A DNA stretch of 64,000 nucleotides, taken from JALORV01 sp963707445. GTDB lineage: Bacteria; Pseudomonadota; Gammaproteobacteria; Burkholderiales; Burkholderiaceae_F. How positions within the stretch are numbered: position 1 is the stretch's first letter; every line of letters starts with the position of its first letter. Where the stretch lies: contig CAVPPW010000034.1 in assembly GCA_963707445.1 (NCBI GenBank), forward strand, positions 20,647 through 84,646, given 5' to 3'. A program made the translations under genes and the position numbers. Shown piece by piece: positions 45,084-54,562 of the stretch. Under the pieces are notes generated by a model. The model was not told where the DNA came from. It did not search any database and saw nothing but the letters and a program-made list of their open reading frames with translations.

Positions 45084-45574
45084 TGGATGCGATCAAGCAG
45101 TTCTGGCTGGAGCGCGCGCCGCGCGAGCGCCTGATCCTCGGAGTTGGCGGCATCGTTCTAACCGCGGTGCTGTTGTATCTGATGCTGGTCGAACCTGCAT
45201 GGAGCGGTATTGGCCGGCTCGAGCGTTCACTGCCGCAGCAGCGCGCGCAGGCCGCAGAGCTGGAATCCTTGCTGGGCGAGGTCAAGGGGCTGAAGGCGCA
45301 GCCCCAGGTGGCCACAGTGTCCGCTGCCGAGGTCAAGGGCGCGATCGAGACGTCATTGGGACGCTCCGGGCTGAAGATGGCGCGCATGGTGCCGTTGTCG
45401 GAAGGCGACATCCAGCTGACTTTCAGCAACGTCCCGTACGGCGCCTGGGCGACTTGGCTCGCCGGCATCGAACGCGAGCTCGGCGCCCGCGCGACGACGG
45501 TGGTCGTGACCGGCAAGGACGGCACTCCCGGCAACGTGGACGCCGAGCTGGCACTGCGCTTGGCGCGCAAGTGA
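45083..45574 (+). CDS. gspM: Type II secretion system protein GspM
   Basis: Small bitopic inner-membrane protein (163 aa), partner of GspL. A short cytoplasmic N-terminus (DAIKQFWLERAPRERLILGV), a helix at about residues 18-38 (GGIVLTAVLLYLMLVEPAWS) and a periplasmic coiled-coil and ferredoxin-like part (GIGRLERSLPQQRAQAAELE) are visible. The ATG at 45083 is used; a GTG one codon earlier is also open. Confidence 0.9.
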   Translation: MDAIKQFWLERAPRERLILGVGGIVLTAVLLYLMLVEPAWSGIGRLERSLPQQRAQAAELESLLGEVKGLKAQPQVATVSAAEVKGAIETSLGRSGLKMARMVPLSEGDIQLTFSNVPYGAWATWLAGIERELGARATTVVVTGKDGTPGNVDAELALRLARK

Positions 45575-45583
45575 ACGCCGCCG

Positions 45584-46369
45584 ATGCGCACGGCTTTATA
45601 CCTACTCGCCGCGCTCGTCGTACTCGTTGTGACGATTCTGGTCGTCGCGCCGGCGCAATGGCTGGCCGGGGCAGTGCAGGCATCGACGCAGGGCCGCGTC
45701 GAGTTGGCAGAAGCTCGCGGCAGTCTCTGGGAAGGTTCGGCCGTCCTGGTATTGGTGCCGCCCTCGGTCGAGCAAGGCGCGACACGCGCCAGCCTGCCAG
45801 AGCGCCTGTCCTGGCGGCTCAATCCGTGGCCGCTGATCATCGGTCAATTGGACCTGACGCTCTCGCATCCGTCGGCGCTGTCACAGCCGCTGGCGATCCA
45901 CGCGCCGCTGCTCGGCGGCGGTACGACCACGCTCGGCGCAACGACAGTCAGACTGCCGGCCTCACTCCTTGTCGGGCTGGGGGCGCCGTGGAACACACTG
46001 CGCCCCGGCGGCGTCCTGGCGCTCAACTGGGATCGCTTGCAAATCGCGCCCCGGCGCCTCGAAGGCAATCTCTCGGCGGAATGGCAGTACGCCTCGAGCG
46101 CGCTGACGCCAGTGTCGCCGATGGGCCATTACCGGCTCAAAACGAACGGCGTCTGGCCGGGAACTCAGCTGGAATTACTAACCATTTCGGGTCCCCTCGA
46201 GCTAAAGGGCAATGGCACAATTCCAGAGGGTGGGCGCTTACGCTTTTCGGGGCGCGCCCAGGCTCTGCCAGGCACCGACCCCGGTGTAAAAGCACAACTG
46301 ACGGGCCTCATCTCGCTGCTTGGCCGGCGCGATGGCGAGGGGGCTCTCCTGAACTTCGGCGGTGGGTGA
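45584..46369 (+). CDS. gspN: Type II secretion system protein GspN
   Basis: Non-core, bitopic component (261 aa). An N-terminal helix (LYLLAALVVLVVTILVVAPA) is followed by a periplasmic domain with the family's GRVELAEARGSLWEGSAVLV and RLSWRLNPWPLIIGQLDLTL. GspN occurs in a subset of type II systems, often next to gspM as here. It ends one base before the gspD start. Confidence 0.88.
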   Translation: MRTALYLLAALVVLVVTILVVAPAQWLAGAVQASTQGRVELAEARGSLWEGSAVLVLVPPSVEQGATRASLPERLSWRLNPWPLIIGQLDLTLSHPSALSQPLAIHAPLLGGGTTTLGATTVRLPASLLVGLGAPWNTLRPGGVLALNWDRLQIAPRRLEGNLSAEWQYASSALTPVSPMGHYRLKTNGVWPGTQLELLTISGPLELKGNGTIPEGGRLRFSGRAQALPGTDPGVKAQLTGLISLLGRRDGEGALLNFGGG

Positions 46370-46370
46370 A

Positions 46371-49300
46371 ATGACGAGCGGGCGCAGAACATGGAGCGCG
46401 AGGAGGCTGTCGCTTTCGCGACTGATCGCGCTGGCCTGCGCACTCAGCGTTGGCCTGTTTCCGGCGCCAGCGGCGGTTCAAGCTCAGACCAAGCCGCCAG
46501 CCAAGGCCCGTCCCGCCGCCACCGACGCCAAGGCGAACGACAGCGTCATGCTGAACTTCGTCAATGCGGATATCGACGCCGTGGTACGGGCGATCGGGCA
46601 GTACACGGAGCGCACGTTCGTCATCGACCCGCGGGTCAAGGGCACGATCTCGCTGGTGACCGAGCGTCCGGTCACCAAACAGCAGGCGTTCGAGCAACTG
46701 CTGTCCGCGTTGCGACTTCAGGGTTTCACGATCGTGCAGACCGGCAACGTGATGCGAGTCGTTCCGGAGGCGGACGCCAAATTGCAGGGCGGCACCGTCG
46801 TTGCGCCGCGCAGCCCGTCTCCGGGCGGGGACCAGCTGATCACGCAGGTGTTCCGGCTGCAGTACGAGTCGGCGACTGCCATGGTGCCGATCCTGCGGCC
46901 GCTGATCGCCCCAAATAACACGATCTCGGCATACCCGCAGAACAACACGCTGGTAATCACTGACTACGCCGAGAACCTGCGCCGGATCCAGCGGATCATC
47001 GAGTCGATCGACACGCCGGCCACTTCCGATCTCGAGATGATCCCGGTGAAATATGGGCTGGCGATGGAGATCGCCTCCGTCGTGAACCGTGTGCTCGACG
47101 AAGGTGCGCGCGCCGCGGGCCAGGCGATCGACGCCGGCCAGCGCATCTCGATCCTGGCCGAACCGCGCACCAACACGTTGATCGTCCGTGCACCGAGCCC
47201 GGCGCGCCTGACACTCGCTAAAAATCTGATCGCGCAGCTCGACCGCCCGGCCTCGACACCGGGCAACATTAACGTGGTCTATCTGCGCAATGCCGAAGCG
47301 ACGCGTCTGGCGCCGCTGCTGCGCGCCATTATCAGTTCCGACCCGTCGTACACACCCCAGACGCAGGCGACGAGTGGCCTTTCGCCGCAGAGCGGGTCCC
47401 CGGGGCAACCGGGGTCACCGGGCCCCGGCTTGACGACCGGGACCACGACGACCACCTTGGGTGGCGGCGCCGCCGGCGGTGGCACCGGCGCTGGCGCCGG
47501 CGGACCCCTCGCCGGGCTGATCCAGGCCGACGCCGCGACCAATTCACTGATCATCACGGCACCCGAGCCGCTCTACCGCAACATCCGCGCGATCATCGAC
47601 AAGCTCGATGTGCGCCGCGCTCAGGTCGTGATCGAGTCGCTGATCGTCGAGATGACGGCCGACAAGGCGGCGGAATTCGGCATCCAGTGGCAGGCGCTCG
47701 GCGCCGTCAACAACAGCGACTACGGCGTGGTCGCGAGCCAGAACTTCGGCAATCCGGGGACCAACATCATCGGTGTCGCCGGCAACCTGACGTCGGTCGG
47801 ACAGGGCCTGAACCTCGGCGTCATCAACGGCAAGATCAACATTCCGGGCGTCGGCGAAGTCATCAACCTCGCCTTTCTGGCCCGCGCGCTCGAGACGACG
47901 GCAGACGCCAACATCCTGTCGACGCCGACGATTCAGACGCTGGACAACGAGGAAGCCAAGTTCCTGGTGGGCCAGAACATTCCGCTGATCACCGGGTCGT
48001 ACGCGGCTGCCGGCGCCGGCGGTGGCGTGGCCGGGGTCAACCCGTTCCAGACCTTCGAACGCAAGGACATCGGCCTGCAGCTGCGGGTGAAGCCGCAGAT
48101 TTCCGAAGGCGGCGTCGTGCGACTCGCGATCTACCAGGAACTGTCGTCGATCCAGAACACGTTGACCGCGGCCCAGGGCGGGATCATTACCAACAAGCGC
48201 AGCTTCGAGTCGACCGTGCTGGTCGATGACGGCAACATCGTCGTGCTCGGCGGCCTGATCGAGGATCGCACCGACAACAGCCGCAGCTCGCTGCCGATCC
48301 TCGGCCGCATCCCCGGCCTCGGATATCTGTTCAGCTATGAAAACCGTGGCCGCAAGAAGACCAATTTGCTGGTGTTCCTGCGTCCCTACGTTGTGCGCGA
48401 CGAGTCGACATCGTCGGCGCTGGCGCTCGATCGCTATGCCTACATCCGCGGGCAGGTCGCGACCAACTCCAAGACGGACAACGTGATCTTCAAGGGATTC
48501 CAGAGTACGCAGCTGCCCGAGGCGCCGCCGGTGCCGCCGGCGATGCGCCAGAGAACGCCCGAAATCGCGCCCGACGGCACTGTTCCACCCGCCGCGCCGG
48601 TGGACCCGGCCGGCCTAGGAGGCCGTGACACGAGACCGTTGCCGAAACCGCAGTCCGCCGCTCCGCCCGCATCGCAGCCGATGCCAGCGCCGACGTCATC
48701 GCCCGAACCGCGCGCGCCGACAGCTGCAGAACCGGTTGTGGCAGCAGCGAGTTCGCCTGCGTCGACGCAGGCCAGCACGACCAGCGCCTCGACTTCGACC
48801 ACGCCGCCGGTCGCCCCTCCCCGATCCGCGAGCGAGTCCACGGCGATGCCACTATCGGCCGCGCCAGCCACCGCAGCTGCGGTCGCCCCGGTTCAGCCCG
48901 CGCCAACGCCGCCGGCAGTAGAAACTGCGCCGGCCGCGACGGCCGCTGCAGCGCGACCTGTCGAGACAGCACCGCGCAGCCAGCCATCTGCGACGCCGTC
49001 GTCGAGCCGCACAACCGTTCCAGCCGAAGCACCGAAGCCGAGCACTGAACCCGCGTCCGGCCAGGCATCAGCAGCGACATCGAGCGGCACGCCCGCAGAA
49101 TTGCAGACGCCGCGGACGACCACCCCTGCTACCGCCACGCCGACCAGTCCGGCCGCGACCGTCGCGCCGAGCACGACCGCGCCGACGACGTCGACCGCGG
49201 CTGCTGCGCCGGCGCCCGCCGCGAGCACCGCACCCCCGACCGGAAACTTCACCACGTCACCCGGACCGGCCGCCGCTTCGGGCGGCAACCTGGTGCAGGT

Positions 49301-49508
49301 TGCCGCCGTGTCACAGATCAGCCGCGGGCGCGAACTGCAACGGCAATTGCGCGAGGCCGGATTCGACGCGTACTGGGAAAGCGTCAAGACCAGGTCGGGC
49401 GACGTCGTGCGGGTGCGCGTTTCGGTCGATACCGCCACCCAGAGCGTGGCCGACACCATCGCGCGGCTGAAGGCGATGGGTTTCGACCCGGTCGTCGTCG
49501 CGCCATAG
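46371..49508 (+). CDS. gspD: Type II secretion secretin GspD with C-terminal SPOR-like domain
   Basis: Outer-membrane secretin (1045 aa; typical GspD is 650-780). A signal peptide (~1-40, cut near VQA-QTKPP) is followed by the N0 domain (~60-135, VMLNFVNADIDAVVRAIGQY). N1-N3 run to about 400, with a Gly/Thr/Pro insert (SGSPGQPGSPGPGLTTGTTT). The secretin barrel domain spans ~403-680 (AQVVIESLIVEMTADKAAEF, VLGGLIEDRTDNSRSSLPIL, NLLVFLRPYVVRD). Then come ~255 residues of Pro/Ala/Ser/Thr linker and a final ~74-residue domain (NLVQVAAVSQISRGRELQRQ, LREAGFDAYWESVKTRSGDV, VRVRVSVDTATQSVADTIAR) matching the SPOR peptidoglycan-binding fold. No break in frame through the linker. ATG at 46371 chosen. 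Confidence 0.95.
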   Translation: MTSGRRTWSARRLSLSRLIALACALSVGLFPAPAAVQAQTKPPAKARPAATDAKANDSVMLNFVNADIDAVVRAIGQYTERTFVIDPRVKGTISLVTERPVTKQQAFEQLLSALRLQGFTIVQTGNVMRVVPEADAKLQGGTVVAPRSPSPGGDQLITQVFRLQYESATAMVPILRPLIAPNNTISAYPQNNTLVITDYAENLRRIQRIIESIDTPATSDLEMIPVKYGLAMEIASVVNRVLDEGARAAGQAIDAGQRISILAEPRTNTLIVRAPSPARLTLAKNLIAQLDRPASTPGNINVVYLRNAEATRLAPLLRAIISSDPSYTPQTQATSGLSPQSGSPGQPGSPGPGLTTGTTTTTLGGGAAGGGTGAGAGGPLAGLIQADAATNSLIITAPEPLYRNIRAIIDKLDVRRAQVVIESLIVEMTADKAAEFGIQWQALGAVNNSDYGVVASQNFGNPGTNIIGVAGNLTSVGQGLNLGVINGKINIPGVGEVINLAFLARALETTADANILSTPTIQTLDNEEAKFLVGQNIPLITGSYAAAGAGGGVAGVNPFQTFERKDIGLQLRVKPQISEGGVVRLAIYQELSSIQNTLTAAQGGIITNKRSFESTVLVDDGNIVVLGGLIEDRTDNSRSSLPILGRIPGLGYLFSYENRGRKKTNLLVFLRPYVVRDESTSSALALDRYAYIRGQVATNSKTDNVIFKGFQSTQLPEAPPVPPAMRQRTPEIAPDGTVPPAAPVDPAGLGGRDTRPLPKPQSAAPPASQPMPAPTSSPEPRAPTAAEPVVAAASSPASTQASTTSASTSTTPPVAPPRSASESTAMPLSAAPATAAAVAPVQPAPTPPAVETAPAATAAAARPVETAPRSQPSATPSSSRTTVPAEAPKPSTEPASGQASAATSSGTPAELQTPRTTTPATATPTSPAATVAPSTTAPTTSTAAAAPAPAASTAPPTGNFTTSPGPAAASGGNLVQVAAVSQISRGRELQRQLREAGFDAYWESVKTRSGDVVRVRVSVDTATQSVADTIARLKAMGFDPVVVAP

Positions 49509-49530
49509 CCGCCGCCGCAGGACGGTCCGC

Positions 49531-50964
49531 ATGACTCCGGCCAGCCGCTTCGTCCCCTACTCCTTCGCACGCGACAACGCGATTCTGCTGATACCGAAGA
49601 GCGAGCGCGACGCGGAGGTCTGGATTTCGGATGCGACGCCGCTCGCTGCGCTCAATGAAGTGATGCGCGTGTTCCCGGGCGAGGTGAGGCCGATCGTCGT
49701 CGAGCCGGCCAAGCTCACCGAAGCGATCTCGCAGACCTACGGCGACCAGAGCGGTTCGGCGCAGCAGATCGTCGGCGACATCGAGGGCGAGTTCGACATC
49801 ACGCGCATGATGCAGGAAGTGCCGGATGTCGAGGATCTGCTCGAAACCGAGGACGACGCACCGATCATCCGCATGATCAACGCGCTGCTGACCCAGGCGG
49901 CGCGCGACGGCGCAAGCGACATCCACATCGAGGCGTTCGAGAGCTATTCGCTGGTCCGCTTCCGCGTCGACGGCACGCTGCGCGACGTCGTGCGGCCCAA
50001 GCGCGCACTGCACGCGGCATTGGTGTCGCGCATCAAGATCATGGCGGCGCTCGACATCGCCGAGAAGCGCCTGCCGCAGGACGGGCGGATCACGCTGCGA
50101 GTCGGCGGCCGCCCCGTCGACGTGCGCGTCTCGACGCTGCCGACCGGCCACGGCGAGCGGGTCGTGCTGCGTCTGCTCGAAAAGGACTTGTCCAAGCTCG
50201 AGCTCACGAATCTCGGCATGGCGAAGGAGGCGCTCGACCGCTTCGACACCCTGATCCATCAGCCGCACGGCATCATTCTCGTGACCGGGCCGACCGGATC
50301 CGGTAAGTCGACGACGCTTTATGCGGCGATCCGCCGGCTCGACAAGGCCACGACCAACATCATGACGGTCGAGGATCCGATCGAGTACGACATCGAGGGC
50401 ATCGGCCAGACGCAGGTCAACCCGAAAATCGAGATGGACTTCGCGCGTGCGCTCCGCGCGATCCTGCGGCAGGACCCGGACGTCGTGATGATCGGCGAGA
50501 TCCGCGATCTCGAGACCGCGCAGATCGCGGTGCAGGCGTCGCTGACCGGCCACCTCGTGCTCGCGACGCTGCACACCAACGACGCCGCGAGTGCAGTGAC
50601 GCGCATGGTCGACATGGGCGTCGAACCCTTCCTGCTGTCGTCGTCGCTGCTCGGCGTGATGGGGCAGCGCCTCGTGCGCAAGCTCTGCCCGCGCTGTCGC
50701 GTGCAGGACAACCCGGCGGGCCCTTGGCGCGCCGTCGGCTGCGACAACTGCGGTAATACCGGTTACGTCGGCCGCACCGGGATCTACGAGCTGCTGACAG
50801 TCGACGACGAGATGCGCCTGCTGATCCACCAGGGCTCGAATGACACCGATATTCGCCGCGTCGGCGAACGCGGCGGCATGGTCAACATGCGCGCCGATGC
50901 CCAGCGCTGGGTCGTATCTGGCGTCACATCCCAGGAAGAAGCATTGCGCGTGACCAGGGAGTGA
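49531..50964 (+). CDS. gspE: Type II secretion ATPase GspE
   Basis: Cytoplasmic hexameric ATPase (477 aa) that powers pseudopilus assembly. An N-terminal GspL-binding part (1-~100) precedes the ATPase core: Walker A GPTGSGKST at about residue 253, Asp box DPIEYDIEGIGQTQVNP, Walker B RQDPDVVMIGEIRDLETAQI (~316-327) and His box HLVLATLHTNDAASAVTRM. The zinc-binding tetracysteine is present (CPRC at ~386, CDNCG at ~404), with a shortened spacing between the two pairs. It follows gspD by 22 bases. Confidence 0.96.
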   Translation: MTPASRFVPYSFARDNAILLIPKSERDAEVWISDATPLAALNEVMRVFPGEVRPIVVEPAKLTEAISQTYGDQSGSAQQIVGDIEGEFDITRMMQEVPDVEDLLETEDDAPIIRMINALLTQAARDGASDIHIEAFESYSLVRFRVDGTLRDVVRPKRALHAALVSRIKIMAALDIAEKRLPQDGRITLRVGGRPVDVRVSTLPTGHGERVVLRLLEKDLSKLELTNLGMAKEALDRFDTLIHQPHGIILVTGPTGSGKSTTLYAAIRRLDKATTNIMTVEDPIEYDIEGIGQTQVNPKIEMDFARALRAILRQDPDVVMIGEIRDLETAQIAVQASLTGHLVLATLHTNDAASAVTRMVDMGVEPFLLSSSLLGVMGQRLVRKLCPRCRVQDNPAGPWRAVGCDNCGNTGYVGRTGIYELLTVDDEMRLLIHQGSNDTDIRRVGERGGMVNMRADAQRWVVSGVTSQEEALRVTRE

Positions 50965-50980
50965 TTCGCGGCTCGTGTAC

Positions 50981-50997
50981 GCGACGCTGCGCGTCGC
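50981..50997 (+). repeat. Hairpin in the gspE-gspF spacer
   Basis: Perfect 7-bp inverted repeat GCGACGC/GCGTCGC with a three-base loop, 17 bases after the gspE stop. There is no T-run, so it is not a standard terminator. It may protect the 3' end of the gspE mRNA or reduce gspF expression. The 116-bp spacer is the longest inside the operon. Confidence 0.35.
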
Positions 50998-51080
50998 ACG
51001 TGCACTCGCCGCGCTCTAGTTAGCACGCCGGGCTTCGGGCGGCCGGGCGCCCGGCGCGATTGAAACCGCACGAGGACGAG

Positions 51081-52326
51081 TTGGCAGCATTTCGTTTCGC
51101 AGCAGCAGATAACTCCGGAAAAGAGCAGAGCGGTGTACTCGAGGCGGACAGCGCCCGGGTGGCGCGGCAGCTGTTGCGCGGCCGCGGGCTGATACCGCTG
51201 ACGGTCGAGCCGGTGTTCGACGAAGTGACCGGCACCGGGGTCGCGATGCGGCTCGGCCGCCGACTGTCCCAGACCGAGCTCGCGGTGATCACGCGCCAGC
51301 TCGCGTCGCTGCTCGGCGCGCAGCTGCCTGTTTCCGATGCGCTGACCGTCATGGTCGAGCAGAGCGAGAAGCAGCAGGTGCGCGAGTTGATGGCCTCGAT
51401 TCGCACCGACGTGCTGTCGGGAACCTCGCTGTCGAAGGCTCTCGCGCGCCACCCGCGGCAGTTTCCGGAGATCTATCGCGCGCTGATTTCGGCCGGCGAA
51501 GAGTCAGGCAAGCTCGGCTCCGTGCTCGGCAGCCTGGCCGACTACATCGAAGAGCGCGCGCGGCTGCAGCAGAAGATCACGCTGGCTCTTCGTCTACCCT
51601 GTGATCGTCACCGTCGTTGCACTGCTCGTCGTCATCGGTCTGCTGACCTACGTCGTGCCGCAGGTGGTGCAGGTCTTCGCCAATACCAAGCAGAAGCTGC
51701 CGCTGCTGACGACCGTGCTGATCGCCATTTCGGATTTCGTGCGCCACTATGGCTGGATCGTCGCAGCCGCATTGGCGCTCGGGATTTTCTTCTGGAAGCG
51801 CGCGCTGCGCGTGCCGGCGGTGCGGCTGCGCTGGCACCAGCGAATCCTGACGATGCCGGTGTTCGGCGTGCTGTCGCGCACGATTAATACCGCGCGCTTT
51901 TCCTCGACGCTTGCGATTCTTGTCGGCTCGGGTGTGCCGATGTTGCGCTCACTGCAGGCGGCCGGGGAAACCGTTACCAATCTTGCGATGCGCGCCCGCG
52001 TGATGGATGCGGTTCAGCGCGTGCGCGAGGGCTTTTCGCTCGCGAAGGCATTGCGGGCAGACGCTGCGGAGGAAAAGAAGCCCGGCTACGTGAAACTGTT
52101 CCCGCCGGTGCTGATCCACCTGATCGCCTCGGGCGAGGCCACCGGCAAATTGCCTGAAATGCTGACGCGCGCGGCCGACATCCATTCGCGTGAGGCCGAG
52201 CGGCGCGCACTGTTCTTCACCTCGCTGCTCGAGCCTATTCTGATCCTGGCGATGGGCGTCGTCGTGATGCTGATCGTTCTGGCCGTGCTGCTGCCGATTA
52301 TCGAGATCAATTCGCTGGTGAAGTAG
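51081..52326 (+). CDS. gspF: Type II secretion inner-membrane platform protein GspF (one frame break)
   Basis: Polytopic platform protein, about 414 aa. Two GspF domains are seen (RLSQTELAVITRQLASLLGA and the later RTINTARFSSTLAILVGSGV), each with the typical SALISAGEES/HLIASGEATGKL type motif. Start: TTG at 51081, giving MAAFRFAAADNSG, with AGGA a few bases upstream; a TTG at 51060 is also open. One surplus base at about 51586-51591 breaks the frame; without it LA-LVYPVIVTVVALLVV forms the first membrane helix. The last helix ends at ILPIIEINSLVK-like LLPIIEINSLVK. Confidence 0.92.
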
Positions 52327-52337
52327 CGGCCCGGCAG

Positions 52338-53277
52338 TCAGCGGCCGACCGGCCGCATCAGCGTGCTCTTGCCGAACAGGCTTTCGATGAGGTCGACGGT
52401 CAGGCGCGCGGTCTTGTTCTGCACGTCGAACGCGGGATTGAGCTCCATCACGTCGAGCGAGCCCAGGCGGCCGCTGTCGGCGATCATCTCCATGCAAAGC
52501 TGCGACTCGCGATAGGTCGGCCCGCCGGGAACGGTCGTGCCGACGCCGGGAGCGATCTCCGCATCGAGAAAGTCGACATCGAAACTGACGTGCAGGTGGG
52601 TGCCCGGATCCATCGTCGCCAGCGCGAGTTCCATCGCGTGGCGCATTCCGAGTTCGTCGATGAAACGCATGTCGAAGACCTCGAGTCCGGCTTCGTGCAC
52701 GAAGCGCTTCTCGCCGGCATCGACGCTGCGGATGCCAATTTGCCGGATCCAGCGGGGATCGACCGCGCGCGGAGCGCCGCTGAGTCTCGGTCAACTGCTG
52801 CGGGCCGTGACCGCATAGACATGCCATCGGCATGCCGTGCAGATTGCCACTCGGTGTCAGCACGGCGGTGTTGAAGTCCGCGTGCGCGTCGAGCCAGAGC
52901 ACGCGCAGGCGCTTGCCTCGTTCCCGGCAGTGCCGCGCCACCGCGCTGATGCTGCCGATCGCGAGGCAGTGATCGCCGCCCAGCAGGATCGGCAGGCGGT
53001 CCGCGGCAAGCTCTGCGGCCACCGCGTCGAACACCAGCCGGTTCCAGGCGACCACCTCGTCGAGATGGCGGTACCCGTCGGCAGCCGGCTGCCACGGATT
53101 GGGCGGACCGCTCAGGTTGCCCTGGTCGATCACAGTGAGTCCGTGGTGCTCGAGCTTTGCGCGCAGTTCGGCGACTCGCAGCGCCTCGGGACCCATGCTG
53201 GCGCCTCGAGTGCTCGCGCCGACATCGGTCGGCGCACCGATCAGGGAGACCACGCCGGAGTTCGGAATCGTCGACAT
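52338..53277 (-). CDS. rocF: Arginase (one frame break)
   Basis: Manganese enzyme of the ureohydrolase superfamily, about 312 aa. Arginase (arginine to ornithine plus urea) is the best match by length and by the N-terminus SLIGAPTDVGASTRGASMGP. Metal-binding motifs: GGDHCLAIGS, WLDAHADFNT with PSGNLHGMPMA, and SFDVDFLDAEIAPGVGT. One surplus base near 52779-52782 breaks the frame between QQLTETQ and GAPRAVDPRWIRQIGIRSVD. Agmatinase or formimidoglutamase are less likely alternatives. It converges on gspF (11-bp gap) and diverges from the aminotransferase gene. Confidence 0.87.
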
Positions 53278-53353
53278 GGACGGCGAGCGTAACCGACTTG
53301 CCGGGCGGCGGCCACGCCGCGCCGCGGCCGAGTCGGACCTGCCCGACGTTGGT

Positions 53354-53362
53354 TGCGATAAT
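53354..53362 (+). promoter_or_regulatory. Extended -10 element directly before the aminotransferase gene
   Basis: TGC-GATAAT ends six bases before the ATG at 53369, and there is no Shine-Dalgarno sequence in between. If used, transcription would start at or next to the start codon, giving a leaderless mRNA. No good -35 is seen. Confidence 0.4.
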
Positions 53363-53368
53363 CGCCCG

Positions 53369-54562
53369 ATGATCCGCACCACCATCCAGCAGCTGTCCGC
53401 CTCCCGCATCCGCGACGTGGCCAACGCAGGACTCGGCCGCAGCGACGTTCTGAAGTTCTGGTTCGGCGAGGGCGACCAGGTCACTCCTGCGTTCATTCGC
53501 GACGCAGCCAAGGCTGCGCTCGACGCCGGCGAGACGTTCTACAACCACAACCTCGGCATCCTCGAACTGCGCGAAACACTGGCTGCGTACGGCACCCGGC
53601 TGCACCGGCCGTCCGTGCCGATCACCGTCGACCGAATTGCGGTGACCAGCGCCGGTGTCCATGCGCTGTCACTGGTCGAGCAGGCGCTGATCGACCCCGG
53701 CGATCGCGTCGTCATCGTGACACCGGTGTGGCCAAACCTCACCTCGATGCCGCGCATCCTGAGCGCAGAAGTCGTTCGCGTCGCACTCGAATGCCATGGC
53801 GGCGCTTGGTCGCTCGATATCCAGCGCCTGCTCGACGCCGCGACCCCGGATACGCGGCTGGTGCTCGTCAACTCGCCGAACAATCCGACCGGCTGGACCA
53901 TGCCGCAGCAGGACTGGAACGCGCTGCTTGAGCATTGCCGCCGTCACGGCATCTGGCTGGTCGCCGACGACGCCTATGAGCGTCTCGTGTTCGAGCCCGA
54001 ACTGACGATCGACGGGCACGCGCCCGGCGTTCTCGGCGCGATCGACGACGAGGATCGCGTGATCAGCGTCAACACGTTCTCCAAGAGCTGGACGATGACC
54101 GGCTGGCGCCTTGGCTGGCTGGTCGCGCCGCGCAGCTTCATCGCGCAGATCGGCAAGGTGATCGAATTCAACACGTCGTGCGCGCCCGGCTTCGTGCAGC
54201 ATGCAGGTATCGTCGCCGTGCGCGACGGTGACGCACTGATTGCGCAGACTGTCGCGCGGCTGCGCGCCTCTCGCGACCGCTTGGTGCGCGCGCTGGCGGC
54301 GATTCCGGGCGTCGAGGTCGCCCCGCCGCCGGGCGCGATGTATCTCTTCTTCCGCGTCGCCGGACGCAGCGGCGACAGCTTTGCGTTCGCGAAGCGCCTG
54401 GTCGCCGAAGCCGGACTCGGCATTGCGCCCGGCGTTGCTTTCGGGCCGGAGGGCGAGGGCTACCTGCGCTGGTGCTTCGCGGCGTCCGAGGAGTTGCTCG
54501 ACGAAGGCGCGGCGCGGCTGGCGCGGTTTCTCTCGATCCCCGGGCTGGCCGCAGCAGAGTGA
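53369..54562 (+). CDS. Pyridoxal-phosphate-dependent aminotransferase, class I/II
   Basis: Fold-type I PLP enzyme (397 aa). Visible: the N-terminal LKFWFGEGDQVTPAFIRDAA, the YNHNLGILELRETLAAYGTR substrate-loop region and the NSPNNPTGWTMPQQDW motif with the conserved Asn. It also has VADDAYERLVFE with the Asp and Tyr of the cofactor site, and the Schiff-base lysine in SVNTFSKSWTMTGWRLGW. The C-terminal Arg for the substrate carboxylate is in GYLRWCFA. Amino-acid specificity cannot be told. Divergent from the arginase gene with a 91-bp spacer; a shared role in arginine or amino-acid catabolism is possible but unproven. Confidence 0.93.
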   Translation: MIRTTIQQLSASRIRDVANAGLGRSDVLKFWFGEGDQVTPAFIRDAAKAALDAGETFYNHNLGILELRETLAAYGTRLHRPSVPITVDRIAVTSAGVHALSLVEQALIDPGDRVVIVTPVWPNLTSMPRILSAEVVRVALECHGGAWSLDIQRLLDAATPDTRLVLVNSPNNPTGWTMPQQDWNALLEHCRRHGIWLVADDAYERLVFEPELTIDGHAPGVLGAIDDEDRVISVNTFSKSWTMTGWRLGWLVAPRSFIAQIGKVIEFNTSCAPGFVQHAGIVAVRDGDALIAQTVARLRASRDRLVRALAAIPGVEVAPPPGAMYLFFRVAGRSGDSFAFAKRLVAEAGLGIAPGVAFGPEGEGYLRWCFAASEELLDEGAARLARFLSIPGLAAAE

